A stretch of DNA of 64,000 bases from Akanthomyces muscarius (GCF_028009165.1 NC_079242.1:4154001-4218000); one strand, 5' to 3'; positions 23,450 to 35,254 are shown, counted from the first letter of the stretch. Translations and numbers: made by a program. Notes: generated by a model from the sequence alone, not told the origin.

Positions 23450-23903
23450 TTAATCCTTGCCGAACCAGGTGTTGTGGCCGGTGACCTTTCGACCGGCAGC
23501 GTACAAAGTAGCTACCACCGTGTCAGTAAAATTGACGAGTTTCAGACAAGAAGGAGAGTCACAAACCTCCAAAAGTGCCCCAGAGGACAATGAGATAGGG
23601 AGTCATGTACCATCGGCTACGGGCGTTCTGCGGTTGTCAGCACCATTGAGCGGGAGTAGTGGCATGATTGATCCTTACAATCATCCAGAGACGAGTGTGG
23701 GCCTTGTAAGCCTGCTGGTAGAAGCGTTGGTGCTCTGGCACATTGTTCTTGGCGTTGATCAAGCTGCTGTTCGTTAGTCTCGTCGTGATCGCGCGCGGAA
23801 TCGAGCGTTAGCCGAGGCGGGTTCGCTGCCATTGGGCACATTGGGAGCAGTGGACGCCAAAGCTTTGAGTCCCCGATGATCTTGGAATCATTGCTTACCC
23901 CAT
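23450..23903 (-). CDS. Small cytochrome c oxidase subunit, Cox7 (VIIa)-like
   Basis: A 70-residue single-membrane-span protein, probably the VIIa-type subunit of cytochrome c oxidase in the mitochondrial inner membrane. Exons 23903-23899 (only 5 nt), 23763-23679, 23627-23567 and 23511-23450 are in phase. The protein starts MGLINAKNNVP, has HTRLWM and RSRWYMTPY before the hydrophobic segment LIVLWGTFGATLYAAG, and ends in KVTGHNTWFGKD. The order (polar N-terminus, Leu-Trp, basic Arg-x-Arg, one helix, short polar tail) fits Cox7/VIIa. I am sure that this is a real small mitochondrial-type protein, less sure of the exact subunit. Confidence 0.7.
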
Positions 23904-24250
23904 TTTGAAGTTTCTTCGAGTCGAGTTCGCGGCCAAAGTATTCGGAGCTGTTGCTTTGAAAAGGTTGCGTCGGCAGTCAATCCGCGTGAGGCCATTGATG
24001 GAGCCTCAGGTGCAGAAATGAGGCCATAATGTGATTGGCCAATCAGCGTTGATGACTCAGCGCAGCTTTGCTGAATTCGACTTGTCGACTTCCCCCAAAC
24101 GTGCCCACTAAAAATAAATCGCTAGCCGCATTGCAACTTTTACGAGGCGTCTGATTCAGTAAATTGTACTTATTTTATTTGTTTATTTTCTGAGTCTATC
24201 TCCTTCACTATTGTCCCGGATGTACGGATAGGCTCTTGCGATTTGCGTAA
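23904..24250. other. Divergent promoter region between two mitochondrial-type genes
   Basis: 347 bp shared by the oxidase-subunit gene and the 815-residue protein gene. It carries a CCAAT palindrome and a TGACTCA site, described separately, and an AT-rich stretch with tattttatttgtttatttt at 24170-24189. Confidence 0.6.
24032..24059. promoter_or_regulatory. Double CCAAT box and TGACTCA site
   Basis: TGATTGGCCAATCA (24032-24045) is a perfect 14-bp palindrome made of two head-to-head CCAATCA boxes, the sequence bound by the fungal CCAAT-binding (Hap) complex. TGACTCA, the consensus of Gcn4/Cpc1-type bZIP factors, follows at 24053-24059. It sits about 130 bp from the oxidase-subunit ATG and 190 bp from the other ATG. 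Confidence 0.55.
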
Positions 24251-26698
24251 ATGCGTCGACCCTCGAGGGTATTGCAACAATGCGCACACAACGCTTCGAA
24301 GCGCATAGGCTCCGTGGAGCAACGTAATACCGACATCAGACCTGGCAATGTACGACCTTTACCTGACCCAGTGCACACCAATTTCCCAGCAATTTCTCAC
24401 GGCGGATTCTGCTTGCGCCGCAAATATCATGCCTACTGCAAGCGCACAGATAGGCCTCTATTACCATGCTCAAGACACACAAGCACAATTCAGGAGAGTA
24501 GACAATCATCGACGTGCGCGACGAGTCCTGGACATGACCCGACGAAGAAGAAAACTACACCGCTCTCGACTATAGAACAACTCGAACAGGCCGAGCTAGA
24601 TGCATCATACGGGAGGTTTATCGACTGGAACAAGGTTGTTTCACACATGGACAGAACGCACGGCGCACATGGTGTCTGCGCAGCGATGGATAGGCTTAGA
24701 GAAAGCGAAAGCCTCGATATCATCATGGGATCAGATCGCATAAGAAGTGCTTTTATTTATGCTGGAATTCAATCGTCTTCAAACCGGCAAAAGCTCTTCG
24801 CATGCGCGGACGATCTCTTGCAGCGATTCGATTACCGCTGGCCGAATCTATATACGAAATGCATGCACGACCTGTTGGAGAGGGGGGCTTTTGAGAAAGC
24901 TGTTGAGACACATTCGCACTTAGCTGCCAAATTTCTCCCTGACCGACACATTCTGGGCATGTTTTTTGAAAACTTCGTTTTGAACCCGGATATCCAAATG
25001 CAGAAGGCGCTAAAAACGATATATATCTCCCTACCCCAACATGATCTTTATGACATAATTATTCCCGCCCTTTTCGAATCGGGTCAATCGAATTTGGCCA
25101 AATGCTGGCGCCGAACACTTTTGCTCAACAAAGACTTTCCTTCCTCCGAGTCGTGTGGCCCGTTCCTCGCATTCCTGGCCAGTTATTATACGAACACAAA
25201 TTTCGCATCAGCAGAACGTCGCATTATCGATCTCATCCTAGAGAAGAGCAGACCAAAGAGGAACAAGAAGCGAAGTACTATAAGGTCTATAGATACGCCA
25301 CCAAAGGCCTCGTCCGATCGAAGGATTGACATTGCTGAAACTCCATCTCAACCATACCCAGAGACCAATGGTCTCGTGGATGGAATTATTGAGAAGTTGT
25401 TCGCCAGCAGCTGGACGCCTGTCAACTTTGCTATGCAACTGGCGAAAAATGCTGGGATTAAATCTATAGGATTTCGAGCATTCCAAGCTCTTGCCCTTCG
25501 GGCAGCTAATGCGACGGAGATCAACGATTTGATACAAACACTCAACAAGCTCGATATTTCCATCCCTACAGGTGCATACTGTACTGCAGTATCAAAATTT
25601 GCGAAGCAGGGCCTCGATTCCTTGCTGAGCGACCTGCTACAGTCTGACATACACCCAGAGGAATTCGATGATGAAGAGACACGGCAGATGATTCTAGATA
25701 ACTCTATTCGCCGACAGGATACGAAACAAGAACGTCTAATGCGAGGTGTCATGAGTGCGATCAATGTGAACAAACAACAATCCCCACGGTCCTCACCGTT
25801 TCAGTCTGCCACCGCCGAACCTGCATTTCCTATCGAGAAATTGCTTTTTGATGAGCCTTGGCGGATGAAGCTTGCACTTGAGCGTGTAGTTTCTCTGGAT
25901 TTCCGAATTGGGTCAGTTGAAGCTTCTGCCATTTTGCGTAGAGCATTTGCGGCTTTTCCAATCGATAGCCGGGGAGTCGCATGGGATTCGAATGAGTGTA
26001 CTCGCATTCTAGACGAAGTCATCGGAGTGGTTCGCTCCATCGCAGCTCAGAATGTTGCAATTCGGGCAGAGTACTGGAAAATGCTACTGCTAGGCCTGGG
26101 ACATCAAGGGAGACTCGACACGATGGAGCAACTCAGCCTCGAGATTGCGGATATGTATAACCACAGCCTTGGAGGCTGTTTTCCAGTACACAAAGCGGAC
26201 TTACCAAAGATGACAAAACTCGCTACCGCTTTTCTGCGGCGCACGGAGAACTCCGGCTCTATTCCGGCTGACCTTTCCTTTTCCCATCACCATCACCCCC
26301 TCTTCAAAATATTTGATGCCAATTTTCAACGGACCACTGTGCAACTAGGTTTCGATTGGGCTCTTGGTTTCGTAAAGGGCTCAGCATTGAAGCCTGCCGC
26401 GCACAATGCGGTAGTGGCAAGATTCAATATTGCAGCCGGGATACGCATGCTGGCAAACTTGCGTGATCGAGGTGTTTTCATCGACCTAGATTTGGTCGAG
26501 TCCGCTGCCCGAAACGGCATCTACATCACCCAGCGTATGAGACAACGCGACGGGAACTTACGAGGTAGACATTGGCTTACCCCAATGCAGATGAAGGAAG
26601 CTCTCGATGCCGCCTGGGGATCAACGCTGATGCCAGCTGCATACATAGCTGATGTCAACAATAAAGATCTTCGAGCGCTGCCGGCGCCCAAAAGATGA
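24251..26698 (+). CDS. Unrecognised 815-residue protein, probably mitochondrial
   Basis: Single exon with a proper ATG. I do not recognise a named orthologue. The N-terminal ~100 residues are rich in Arg, Ser, Thr and His with few acidic residues, like a mitochondrial presequence (MRRPSRVLQQCAHNASKRIG). The rest is dominated by alternating short helical segments (for example RWPNLYTKCMHDLLERGAFEKAVETH, given here only as positions about 195-220), with the spacing of pentatricopeptide-like helical repeats. PPR-type fungal proteins act in mitochondrial RNA processing or translation, and the neighbouring oxidase-subunit gene shares its promoter. No catalytic motif is visible. The PPR-like reading is an inference. 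Confidence 0.75.
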   Translation: MRRPSRVLQQCAHNASKRIGSVEQRNTDIRPGNVRPLPDPVHTNFPAISHGGFCLRRKYHAYCKRTDRPLLPCSRHTSTIQESRQSSTCATSPGHDPTKKKTTPLSTIEQLEQAELDASYGRFIDWNKVVSHMDRTHGAHGVCAAMDRLRESESLDIIMGSDRIRSAFIYAGIQSSSNRQKLFACADDLLQRFDYRWPNLYTKCMHDLLERGAFEKAVETHSHLAAKFLPDRHILGMFFENFVLNPDIQMQKALKTIYISLPQHDLYDIIIPALFESGQSNLAKCWRRTLLLNKDFPSSESCGPFLAFLASYYTNTNFASAERRIIDLILEKSRPKRNKKRSTIRSIDTPPKASSDRRIDIAETPSQPYPETNGLVDGIIEKLFASSWTPVNFAMQLAKNAGIKSIGFRAFQALALRAANATEINDLIQTLNKLDISIPTGAYCTAVSKFAKQGLDSLLSDLLQSDIHPEEFDDEETRQMILDNSIRRQDTKQERLMRGVMSAINVNKQQSPRSSPFQSATAEPAFPIEKLLFDEPWRMKLALERVVSLDFRIGSVEASAILRRAFAAFPIDSRGVAWDSNECTRILDEVIGVVRSIAAQNVAIRAEYWKMLLLGLGHQGRLDTMEQLSLEIADMYNHSLGGCFPVHKADLPKMTKLATAFLRRTENSGSIPADLSFSHHHHPLFKIFDANFQRTTVQLGFDWALGFVKGSALKPAAHNAVVARFNIAAGIRMLANLRDRGVFIDLDLVESAARNGIYITQRMRQRDGNLRGRHWLTPMQMKEALDAAWGSTLMPAAYIADVNNKDLRALPAPKR

Positions 26699-26919
26699 TT
26701 CGTATCGCTTGAAGCGCGAGGGCGGAACAAGTAAATAAAGATCATTGTATATTATTCTAAATCATGTACCCATAACTCCTCGCGTTAGCTGCGGCAAAAC
26801 GCTTAATACGATATTATACATTTCCATCACAAGAACAGGGTGTCGGATATTGCTCGATATATTCCGTGCAGGTTGGCCAGCCTTGCTACCGGACCTCGAG
26901 TTTACCTAGCAGGGATACT

Positions 26920-28071
26920 CTAGCTGTTTCTCTTTGGCTTCACCAGAAGCACAATGAAAAGTCCGGCAATGAGGATGACGAGTAGCAGGATAATTTTGCG
27001 CTTTGTCGATTTCCGTTGGTAGCCAGACGCAACTTTGAGTTCAACTTCGGCACCTTTAACGTCTGTATGCATCCGTTCGACATTGTAGTCAATACGATCG
27101 AGCATAGTGCCTTGATCAATGACCATATTTTGGAGGTCGCGAAACAAGTCCGACAGCTCAATGATACCCTGAGCTATATCTTCGATCTCGCGTTCTCGTT
27201 GAGCTATAGCTGCGTCGTTTGATGTGAGCTGCCTCTGTTGAGCAACTTGAAGTGTGGATTGCGAGAAAGACCTATCAGCATCAGACTCCTGCATCGAAGG
27301 ATCGAAGTATGAACCTGGAGCTGGTGAGGATGATCGAGCATCTAGGGCTAGTTGTCCAAGACCAGACATGCCCCGAAGTTCTGTGCAACCGAGGTCAGTA
27401 GGTGGCAGTAAACCAGCTGCAGGCTGTTTCTTACTTTTAAGGTATGCGCTCTGTTTCTTGCGGAAGTTTGCACTAGCATCCTGCACCCTCGTAGCCAGGG
27501 AGATTTGTATATTTTTGGCCATCGTCTCTTCAGCGCGGCTTATTGTTCCCGACTGCTTGGATTCGCGAACCATCTGCTCCACGCGTTGGATACATCGATG
27601 ACAGTCATGAAACCCTTTTGTGATTTCTTGGGTGAGCTGTTCAATTTGTGCCTCCTCGGTTCTTTTCGCTTCGTCGTCATCGAACCCGGGCAGGACATGC
27701 TTTTGATGTAGCTTCTCCAACCGCTGTCCCTTCGTCGCAATGTCGGCCAGCAGATCGGTAATCTCATCCGATACGTCAGCCCATCGAGGAGGCAGCAGGT
27801 CCATTTCGATTACCGCGTCGCCATCGTCGTCGAAGGCACCACCCGAGAGCAGGCCGCGCCGATCCTCACTGGCATAATTGCTTGACGAGTACGCATCGGA
27901 GTACGCACCGGTGCCGGAGGCGCCACCGCCGTATTTATTTCGTTGTGTAGGGTGGTGTGCGTACGACTGCCGGTACGAAATATACCTGCACACTTATGTT
28001 AGAGATCAGGAGTGCATTCGAGAGCGTTCGCGCTCATGAATTCCGTACAGGTTAGTGCGGTCTCGCCACAT
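26920..28071 (-). CDS. tlg2: t-SNARE Tlg2 (syntaxin 16 type)
   Basis: Qa-SNARE of the trans-Golgi network and endosomes that drives fusion of endosome-derived vesicles. Exons 28071-28049, 27985-27435 and 27380-26920 give 344 residues. It starts MWRDRTNLYISYRQSYA and has an Habc region around residues 75-190. The SNARE motif (about 245-305, IAQREREIEDIAQGIIELSD) is followed by a basic stretch and a C-terminal tail anchor (IILLLVILIAGLFIVLLV). The second intron (27381-27434) is 54 nt and free of stops, so the region reads open without splicing; the gtaaga donor, a CTGAC branch-like element and the cacag acceptor, plus the restored YLKKLRGMSG, show that it is an intron. A gene model that omits it would carry 18 extra residues. 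Confidence 0.92.
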
Positions 28072-28570
28072 GGCGGACGCAAGCACGACTCGAAATTTCC
28101 GTTCTGTAGTGTCGGAAGTAGGAAGTAGGCGATGCGACTTTTCTTGGGTTTCGATATTTCTTAGATTGACGACGATGGGAATGGGAGATGGGAATCAAGC
28201 TGTTCAGCAGTAGATGTGTCGTGCGTGGCTAGCACTACCTAGGTGTGGCCTCCTTGGGGATGACGCCGCCTGGAGTGCCAGTCGTTGCGCGAGGGACCAA
28301 AAGCAGCGTCCCAACTGGTGGATCCGGACGCCGCGTCTGTCCGCTGCCAAACTCCAGCACCGACTTATGATATCAATATTTACATTTAAGAGGACTTTAC
28401 AGTACAGGGGGAGAGGTGCAGTATTCAGTTTTCGATGAAAATAAAAATGTTATCTTTGCATATCAGATAATGGAAATTTACACATGCCGAGAGCTGTGCT
28501 TCATTACTGCCATGGCTTCGCCAATGACATCAGCAGACCAAGCCCGCAATCAGCATTGGAATTGCCGGGT

Positions 28571-28612
28571 TGGTAGGTAGCTACCTACCTACCGTGCTGC
28601 GTGCTACCTACC
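28571..28612. repeat. TACCTAGGTA-family repeat
   Basis: GGTAGGTAG followed by CTACCTACCTACC and, after a short gap, CTACCTACC: an inverted repeat about 560 bp upstream of the calmodulin start and 500 bp upstream of the tlg2 start. Confidence 0.7.
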
Positions 28613-28830
28613 AGTGGCAGACCAGCAGTAGGCAACTTGCAAATTAACACTCTTTCTGGACGTTAAAATGGATGTTTCCGAGGAGGTGATTGGCAGCAGA
28701 CTAGGAGAGCTGTCACGTGGTAGCAGCTTTTGGTGACAATCGCTGTACGATCTGGCACTGGCGAGATAGCTGGCTGCAGGTAGTGGTAGGAAGGAAGGAA
28801 GAAGGAAGGCATCCAGTGGGGCTTTATTAA

Positions 28831-28936
28831 GGTACCTAGGCGGCGGCGCGTCTCAGTTGCAGTAGGTACCTAGGTACTTAGTAGGTACCTACCTGCCTGC
28901 CTGCCTGCCTACCTACCTAGGTACCTACCTTACCTA
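28831..28936. repeat. Dense TACCTAGGTA-family cluster
   Basis: Repeated GGTACCTAGG, GTAGGTACCTAGGTAC, then an ACCTGCCTGCCTGCCTGCCT tract and TACCTACCTAGGTACC. Units alternate between ACCT and AGGT, so the DNA could fold as several small hairpins. It is 235-340 bp upstream of the calmodulin ATG. Confidence 0.75.
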
Positions 28937-29170
28937 TCGCTGCTCTCAGACGGGGTGGCGTCAGCTCTCCCGGTGCTTGCTGCGGGCTCCAGCACTGTGT
29001 TCACACAACTGTTATTTCTGCTTGCTAACTCCCCCCTTTGCTCTTCCCCACGTCTGCTGTCGCAACTATTTAAACAAAAGTTGTACCGACTTTGAATACC
29101 TGCGCTGCTGTCCCCTAGCCATTCCGAGCTTTTACTCTCGTTCATTTACTCTATCCTCATTCTACCCAGC

Positions 29171-30152
<982 letters not shown>

Positions 30153-31110
30153 GCAAGAATTTGTTAAGTGAGCTTTTCAATGAGCTACATTTCTGTGACA
30201 CATTTGCCCAGCGCCGGTCTACATTGGTCAGCGTCGCAGTGTAGCGAGTTTAGGATGTAACGCAAATTGGGAGAGCATGTCTTCCGTCTTCATGATGTCA
30301 CAAGATGGTGGGCGAATTAGAGGCCTTTGAAAAACAGTCGAGAGACTATTAGTCTACGATTTATGGATGATGTGCTTTTCAATATCGCTATGACCTTCAC
30401 TGCGAGTTGATGGCGTAGGGTTCACAGTTTCTCCACGGGGAAAAACAAATACCTTCATATTGTCGCACACTTGTATCTGAATTTCGAAAGTGAATTTCTG
30501 CTGTTGTCCTTGCAATACAAATACTGTTTCTTCTGCTTGGCTAGCCGCTATGAACAGCACCGGCCCCCGTCTTGATGCTATAAACTAGGAAGGTCGTTGT
30601 CAGGTACACTACTTGAGGCGCAGCGTAGGCGTAGCAGTTGTTGCGCCTAGCAACATGAAAATTTTATTCTGTGGAATCCCTATCAAACCTAGAGCATAAA
30701 TAGTCCCAAGCGTGTTGCAATTTGAGGAATATCGAAGCGATCTGCTGAGGAAGTATGCGAATGTGCTTTGCAAGCTGGCGTGGCATGACAAGGAGGCGGG
30801 CCGCACTTTTCCCGAGTAGCAGAGCGGTCGGTGGTGATGGCGGATTGGGGGTATTAGTGGCCTCTTCCCTGCCCCACGTTGACCGATGAGCACGCCTGCC
30901 GACCACACACACTGCCCATGACACCTGGCTGCGCATAGCTTGGCGCTGCTTGTTCTTCATCGCATTCACTCCTGAACGGAGACTAGTCGGGGTCAAAAGT
31001 TCTAAAAAACCCTGATCTCTATCTCGTGCGTTGTTTGCACTTGATAGTCCTCTGGTTCGGGATTCTGACCAGCGAGGCGACCCATTCTCCGGGTCGTCCC
31101 CCTTCCCAAG
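30153..31110. other. Intergenic region, calmodulin / gamma-adaptin
   Basis: About 960 bp holding the calmodulin 3' UTR and the gamma-adaptin promoter. The stretch just after the calmodulin stop has gtgagc...cccag, which could be a 3'-UTR intron. No coding region recognised. Confidence 0.45.
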
Positions 31111-33843
31111 ATGAGCTCCCGTATGACGACGCTGCTTCAACCCACCATGCGTTCTGAGGCTCAATGCATATTAACGATTCTGGCGCCATAGTAAAACAGT
31201 TTATCCGCAATGTGCGTGCTGCCAAGACAATCGCCGACGAACGAGCCGTTATCCAGAAAGAAAGCGCTGCCATTCGAGCAAGCTTTCGCGAGGAGAGCGC
31301 TGACCATGGCATTCGGTATGCTACAGAACTCGACATCCTGCTCTTTGGTACCTCTCAACAACTGACAATTTGATTCAGACGAAACAATGTCGCGAAGCTG
31401 CTCTATCTCTTCACACTCGGCGAGCGGACACACTTTGGCCAGATCGAATGCATCAAGCTGCTGGCATCACCCCGCTTCGCCGATAAGCGACTAGGCCATC
31501 TCGCGACCAGCTTACTTCTGGATGAGAACCAAGAGGTTTTGACTCTAGTTACGAATTCTCTGAAGAAGTAAGATTTCGATTTCTAGCCAACAGCAACGTG
31601 CACTGACATAACTCAGTGATCTTGGCCATTCGAATCAATACATTGTTGGCCTAGCGCTATGCACTCTCGGAAACATTGCGTCTATCGAAATGTCCAGAGA
31701 TCTATTCCCTGAGATCGAGAACTTGTTATCGACCTCGAACCCATATATTCGCCGCAAGGCTGCACTATGTGCCATGAGAATATGCCGAAAAGTGCCCGAT
31801 CTCCAAGAACACTTTTTGGAAAAGGCCACTCAATTGCTTTCCGACAGAAACCATGGAGTCCTTCTTTGTGGCTTGACTTTGGTGACTAGCCTTTGCGAGG
31901 CTGATGAAGAAGAAGGCGGCGACGAAGGCATCGTGGAGAAATTCCGCTCTTTTGTCCCTGGTCTAGTCAAGATCCTGAAGAGCCTGTCTACTTCAGGCTA
32001 TGCGCCGGAGCATGATGTCACAGGTATCACAGACCCCTTCTTGCAGGTCAAGATTCTTCGTCTCCTGAGAATTCTTGCCATGGGGGACCCTGAAACGAGC
32101 GAGCATATCAATGATATTTTGGCACAAGTTGCTACTAATACGGATTCATCCAAGAATGTCGGAAATTCCATTCTCTACGAAGCAGTCAGAACCATTCTCG
32201 ATATTGAAGCCGACTCAGGATTGCGCGTCCTTGGCGTCAATATTCTAGGAAAGTTTTTGACGAACCGCGACAACAATATCCGTTACGTTGCTCTCAACAC
32301 CCTCATTAGGGTTGTTGCAATCGAACCAAATGCTGTTCAGAGACACAGAAATACGATTTTGGAATGCCTGAGAGATCCAGACATTAGCATCCGGCGTAGA
32401 GCATTGGAGCTGAGCTTCACTCTCATTAACGAGAGCAATGTTCGCGTCTTGATCCGTGAGCTCCTCGCTTTCCTAGAGGTCGCTGATAACGAATTTAAGC
32501 CCACCATGACGAGTCAAATTGGTATTGCGGCCGACAAATTTGCTCCAAACAAAAGATGGCATTTCGATACTATGCTACGCGTTCTCTGCCTCGCTGGGAA
32601 TTTCGTCAAGGAGCAGATCCTATCCTCTTATGTCCGCCTTATCGCAACCACCCCTGAACTCCAGACCTACTCTGTACAGAAATTGTACATCAATCTCAAG
32701 AAGGACATTACCCAAGAGAGTCTGACACAAGCTGGTGCTTGGTGCATTGGAGAGTATGCCGATGCACTGCTCAAAGGCGGTCAATACGAAGAGGAGGAGC
32801 TTGTCCAAGAAGTCAGAGAGAGCGAGGTGATTGATCTGTTTGCTCTCATTCTCGGCAGCAGTTACGCCAATCAAGTCTCTACGGAATACATTGTCACAGC
32901 GCTCATGAAGCTTACTACACGCTTTGCAGACGCATCTCAAGTTGAGAGAGTGAGACGTATTCTTCAGAATCACCAAACGAGCTTGGATGTCGAAGTGCAA
33001 CAGCGAGCTGTCGAGTACAGCAATTTATTTGGATTTGATCAGATTCGTCGCGGCGTTTTAGAAAAAATGCCACCGCCGCAGATCAAAGAAGAGTCGCGTG
33101 TCCTCGGCCCGGCACCGACAAAGAGATCTAAGGCTGCTGCTAATCGCAGATCCAAGATTGTCAAACCATCAGAGCAAGATCTCCTTGATATCATGGATAC
33201 CCCTGCTACAACAATGCCTCCCCCCACGGGTGGGCAAAGCTCTAACTCCGACCTTCTTGCGGATATCCTCGGCGGTGGCTCCAATTTCGACTCTGCACCA
33301 ACTCCGCCCGCGCAGTCAAACACCTCGTCCATCATGGATCTATTTGGCAGCGGGCCCGAGTCTTCGGCCCCATCTGCGACCCCGTCGTCTTCAGGATTGG
33401 ATATGCTCTCCCAGCCCAGTAGCTCTAACCCCCAGGGAAGGTCGACAGGCAGCCAGGGCATTGCCTGTTACAACGCGAATGACCTCAATGTCACATTCCA
33501 GGTTCAGCGCAACACAGAAGGCATGATTCAAGCGACTGCAAAATTCCAGAACTCGTCTGGCACAGCAACCATGTCTAATGTCGGCCTTCAAGCTGCTGTG
33601 CCCAAATCTCAAAAGCTTCAGCTCCTCAGTATATCTTCCACAACCCTGTCACCTCGCGCTGAAGCTACTCAGATGATGAGAGTTTCCGGATGCAAAGGAG
33701 TACGTACAAAATGCTCACGAACGCTACCATAGCCAAGTTTATTAACCGTTTCGCTATAGCCCCTTCGTCTTCGTCTTCGAATCAGCTACACACACCCAAC
33801 TGCTGGTCAAATGATGGAGCAGGTCAATTGGACAGAATCCTAG
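31111..33843 (+). CDS. apl4: AP-1 complex subunit gamma (gamma-adaptin)
   Basis: Large subunit of the AP-1 clathrin adaptor, which sorts cargo between the trans-Golgi network and endosomes. Exons 31111-31120 (10 nt), 31192-31315, 31379-31567, 31617-33699 and 33760-33843 give 829 residues, normal for the family. The trunk begins [20 protein letters not shown] and continues with the conserved [17 protein letters not shown] block (here [18 protein letters not shown]) and long HEAT-like repeats. A Ser/Pro-rich hinge (about residues 600-700) has [16 protein letters not shown] clathrin-box context, and the ear domain begins near NVTFQVQRN. The final exon restores the ear's end, [12 protein letters not shown]. 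Confidence 0.95.
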
Positions 33844-35030
33844 GCAACCCTGGAACCGTACAACGAGCATTTGACTAGTGAGGAGGGCAAAAAATTGTTA
33901 GAACAACTTAGCCAAGCCACGTGTACTGTGCTGAGACGAAACACAAAAAGTAATTGGTAAGATAGACTCGCACTTTAAATTAAAATGCCATTTTTTTGCA
34001 ATAATCCACATGATTTTTGCGTATTGTGCAAGACAGGCGAGTTCACTTCTGCGCTAGACTGAGCTTATCAGAGAATTGCTTCTAGGCTATGTTCACATAG
34101 TATGGCAAGAATGTACCAGAGGGAGACTGTTTGCAGGAGCTCATTACGGTGTCGCACTGATCGTTGAAGCCAGTAGCTTTGATCTCGCCACTCTCATCAG
34201 CCGAAGGATGGTAGAGATGTGAAATGTACAAGTGTCGAGAGAGAATTAGTATTGCACTCTCTAACTCATGGTAAACATTATTCAGTATGTGCTACAGCGC
34301 AGGCGCTAGACATTGTGGTTGCGACGGCTATCACGCACCTCGGCACTCTTTGTGTGACGTGTTTAATGTTGTTTTCTTGCGCGAAAGCGTGATTGTTGTT
34401 TACGTGATATTTTGCGTCGTGCATAAGGGACTCGAACATCTTGTTATTCTGCACCAATCTGCGCGGCAGTGAAGGGAAGCGTGTTTAGCTCGCGATCAGC
34501 GCGAAGTAGCTCGATTGGCTGTCGAGAGCACAGGAGTGTCGGGCAGCGACTGGCCTACCCCGCTATTGAGTTTAAATGGCTGGCGCGCAAAACGCGATCT
34601 GTGTCGCGCCAATTTCGTGTTGCTAGCACGACTGTGACTTGGCAACTGGAGGACATACGAGAGGTTGATAGCTTGATGCGGAGTACAGGTTTCGGCTATT
34701 AGTAAATAGTGACAACAGTCTGTTTCTTCGCGGCTTCCATGAAAGCTCGTCTCAAGTGCTGTTTGATGGGCGTCATTACCAAACCGCTTCCATCTCCAAT
34801 ACCAGTACCGGTACAAACTTGTGAAGGTACGCCGGTGTCAATGCTCAAGTACATGGAGGGCCTTCCGATGGTGTCGCATAGAAATCATTTCGTCAACGCT
34901 GTTGTTGTTGTTGTGAACATCAAGCCCACCGCCGCGTCCCATCCCAATCTACCTAGTCACGTCCCTCGCAGGTGGACAGAGAGCTGTCCAACTTGGCCGC
35001 GTAGCTGCCGCCACCGGCCCGTTCTGAGGC

Positions 35031-35040
35031 CCTACCTAGG
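35031..35040. repeat. TACCTAGG unit
   Basis: A single CCTACCTAGG unit of the family. Confidence 0.5.
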
Positions 35041-35125
35041 TGCTAATTAGCTAAATGCAGTTACCTTCGGGAGCCATTGGAACGGTGCTAGCAAGATCTA
35101 TTTGGGGTGCATTAACTTACGAGTC

Positions 35126-35142
35126 CCTAGGTACCTAGGTAA
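35126..35142. repeat. TACCTAGGTA-family repeat
   Basis: CCCTAGGTACCTAGGTAA, a short palindromic array. Confidence 0.6.
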
Positions 35143-35254
35143 GATAGCTCCAGGCACGCTGGCAGCCTAAAATACAACACCACTACTGCTGAGGTAGTCC
35201 AGTAACAAGGTCTTCTCAAAATCTTGACGCAAATGAATATTCACCTGAAATAAT

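Larger units (their letters stand above)
28072..29170. other. Divergent promoter region, tlg2 / calmodulin
   Basis: 1.1 kb with no gene recognised. It contains an AAGG-rich microsatellite (28786-28809), two TACCTAGGTA-family clusters, and near the calmodulin start a TATTTAAAC element (29068-29076) about 100 bp upstream of the ATG. Confidence 0.55.

Noticed and set aside
28831..28936. The TACCTAGG cluster as a miniature transposon (MITE)
   Set aside because: There are no consistent terminal inverted repeats, no target-site duplication and no constant length between copies.
34420..34470. Possible minus-strand tRNA suggested by a GGACTCGAAC-like T-arm
   Set aside because: No matching acceptor stem, D-arm or anticodon arm could be folded by eye at the right distances.
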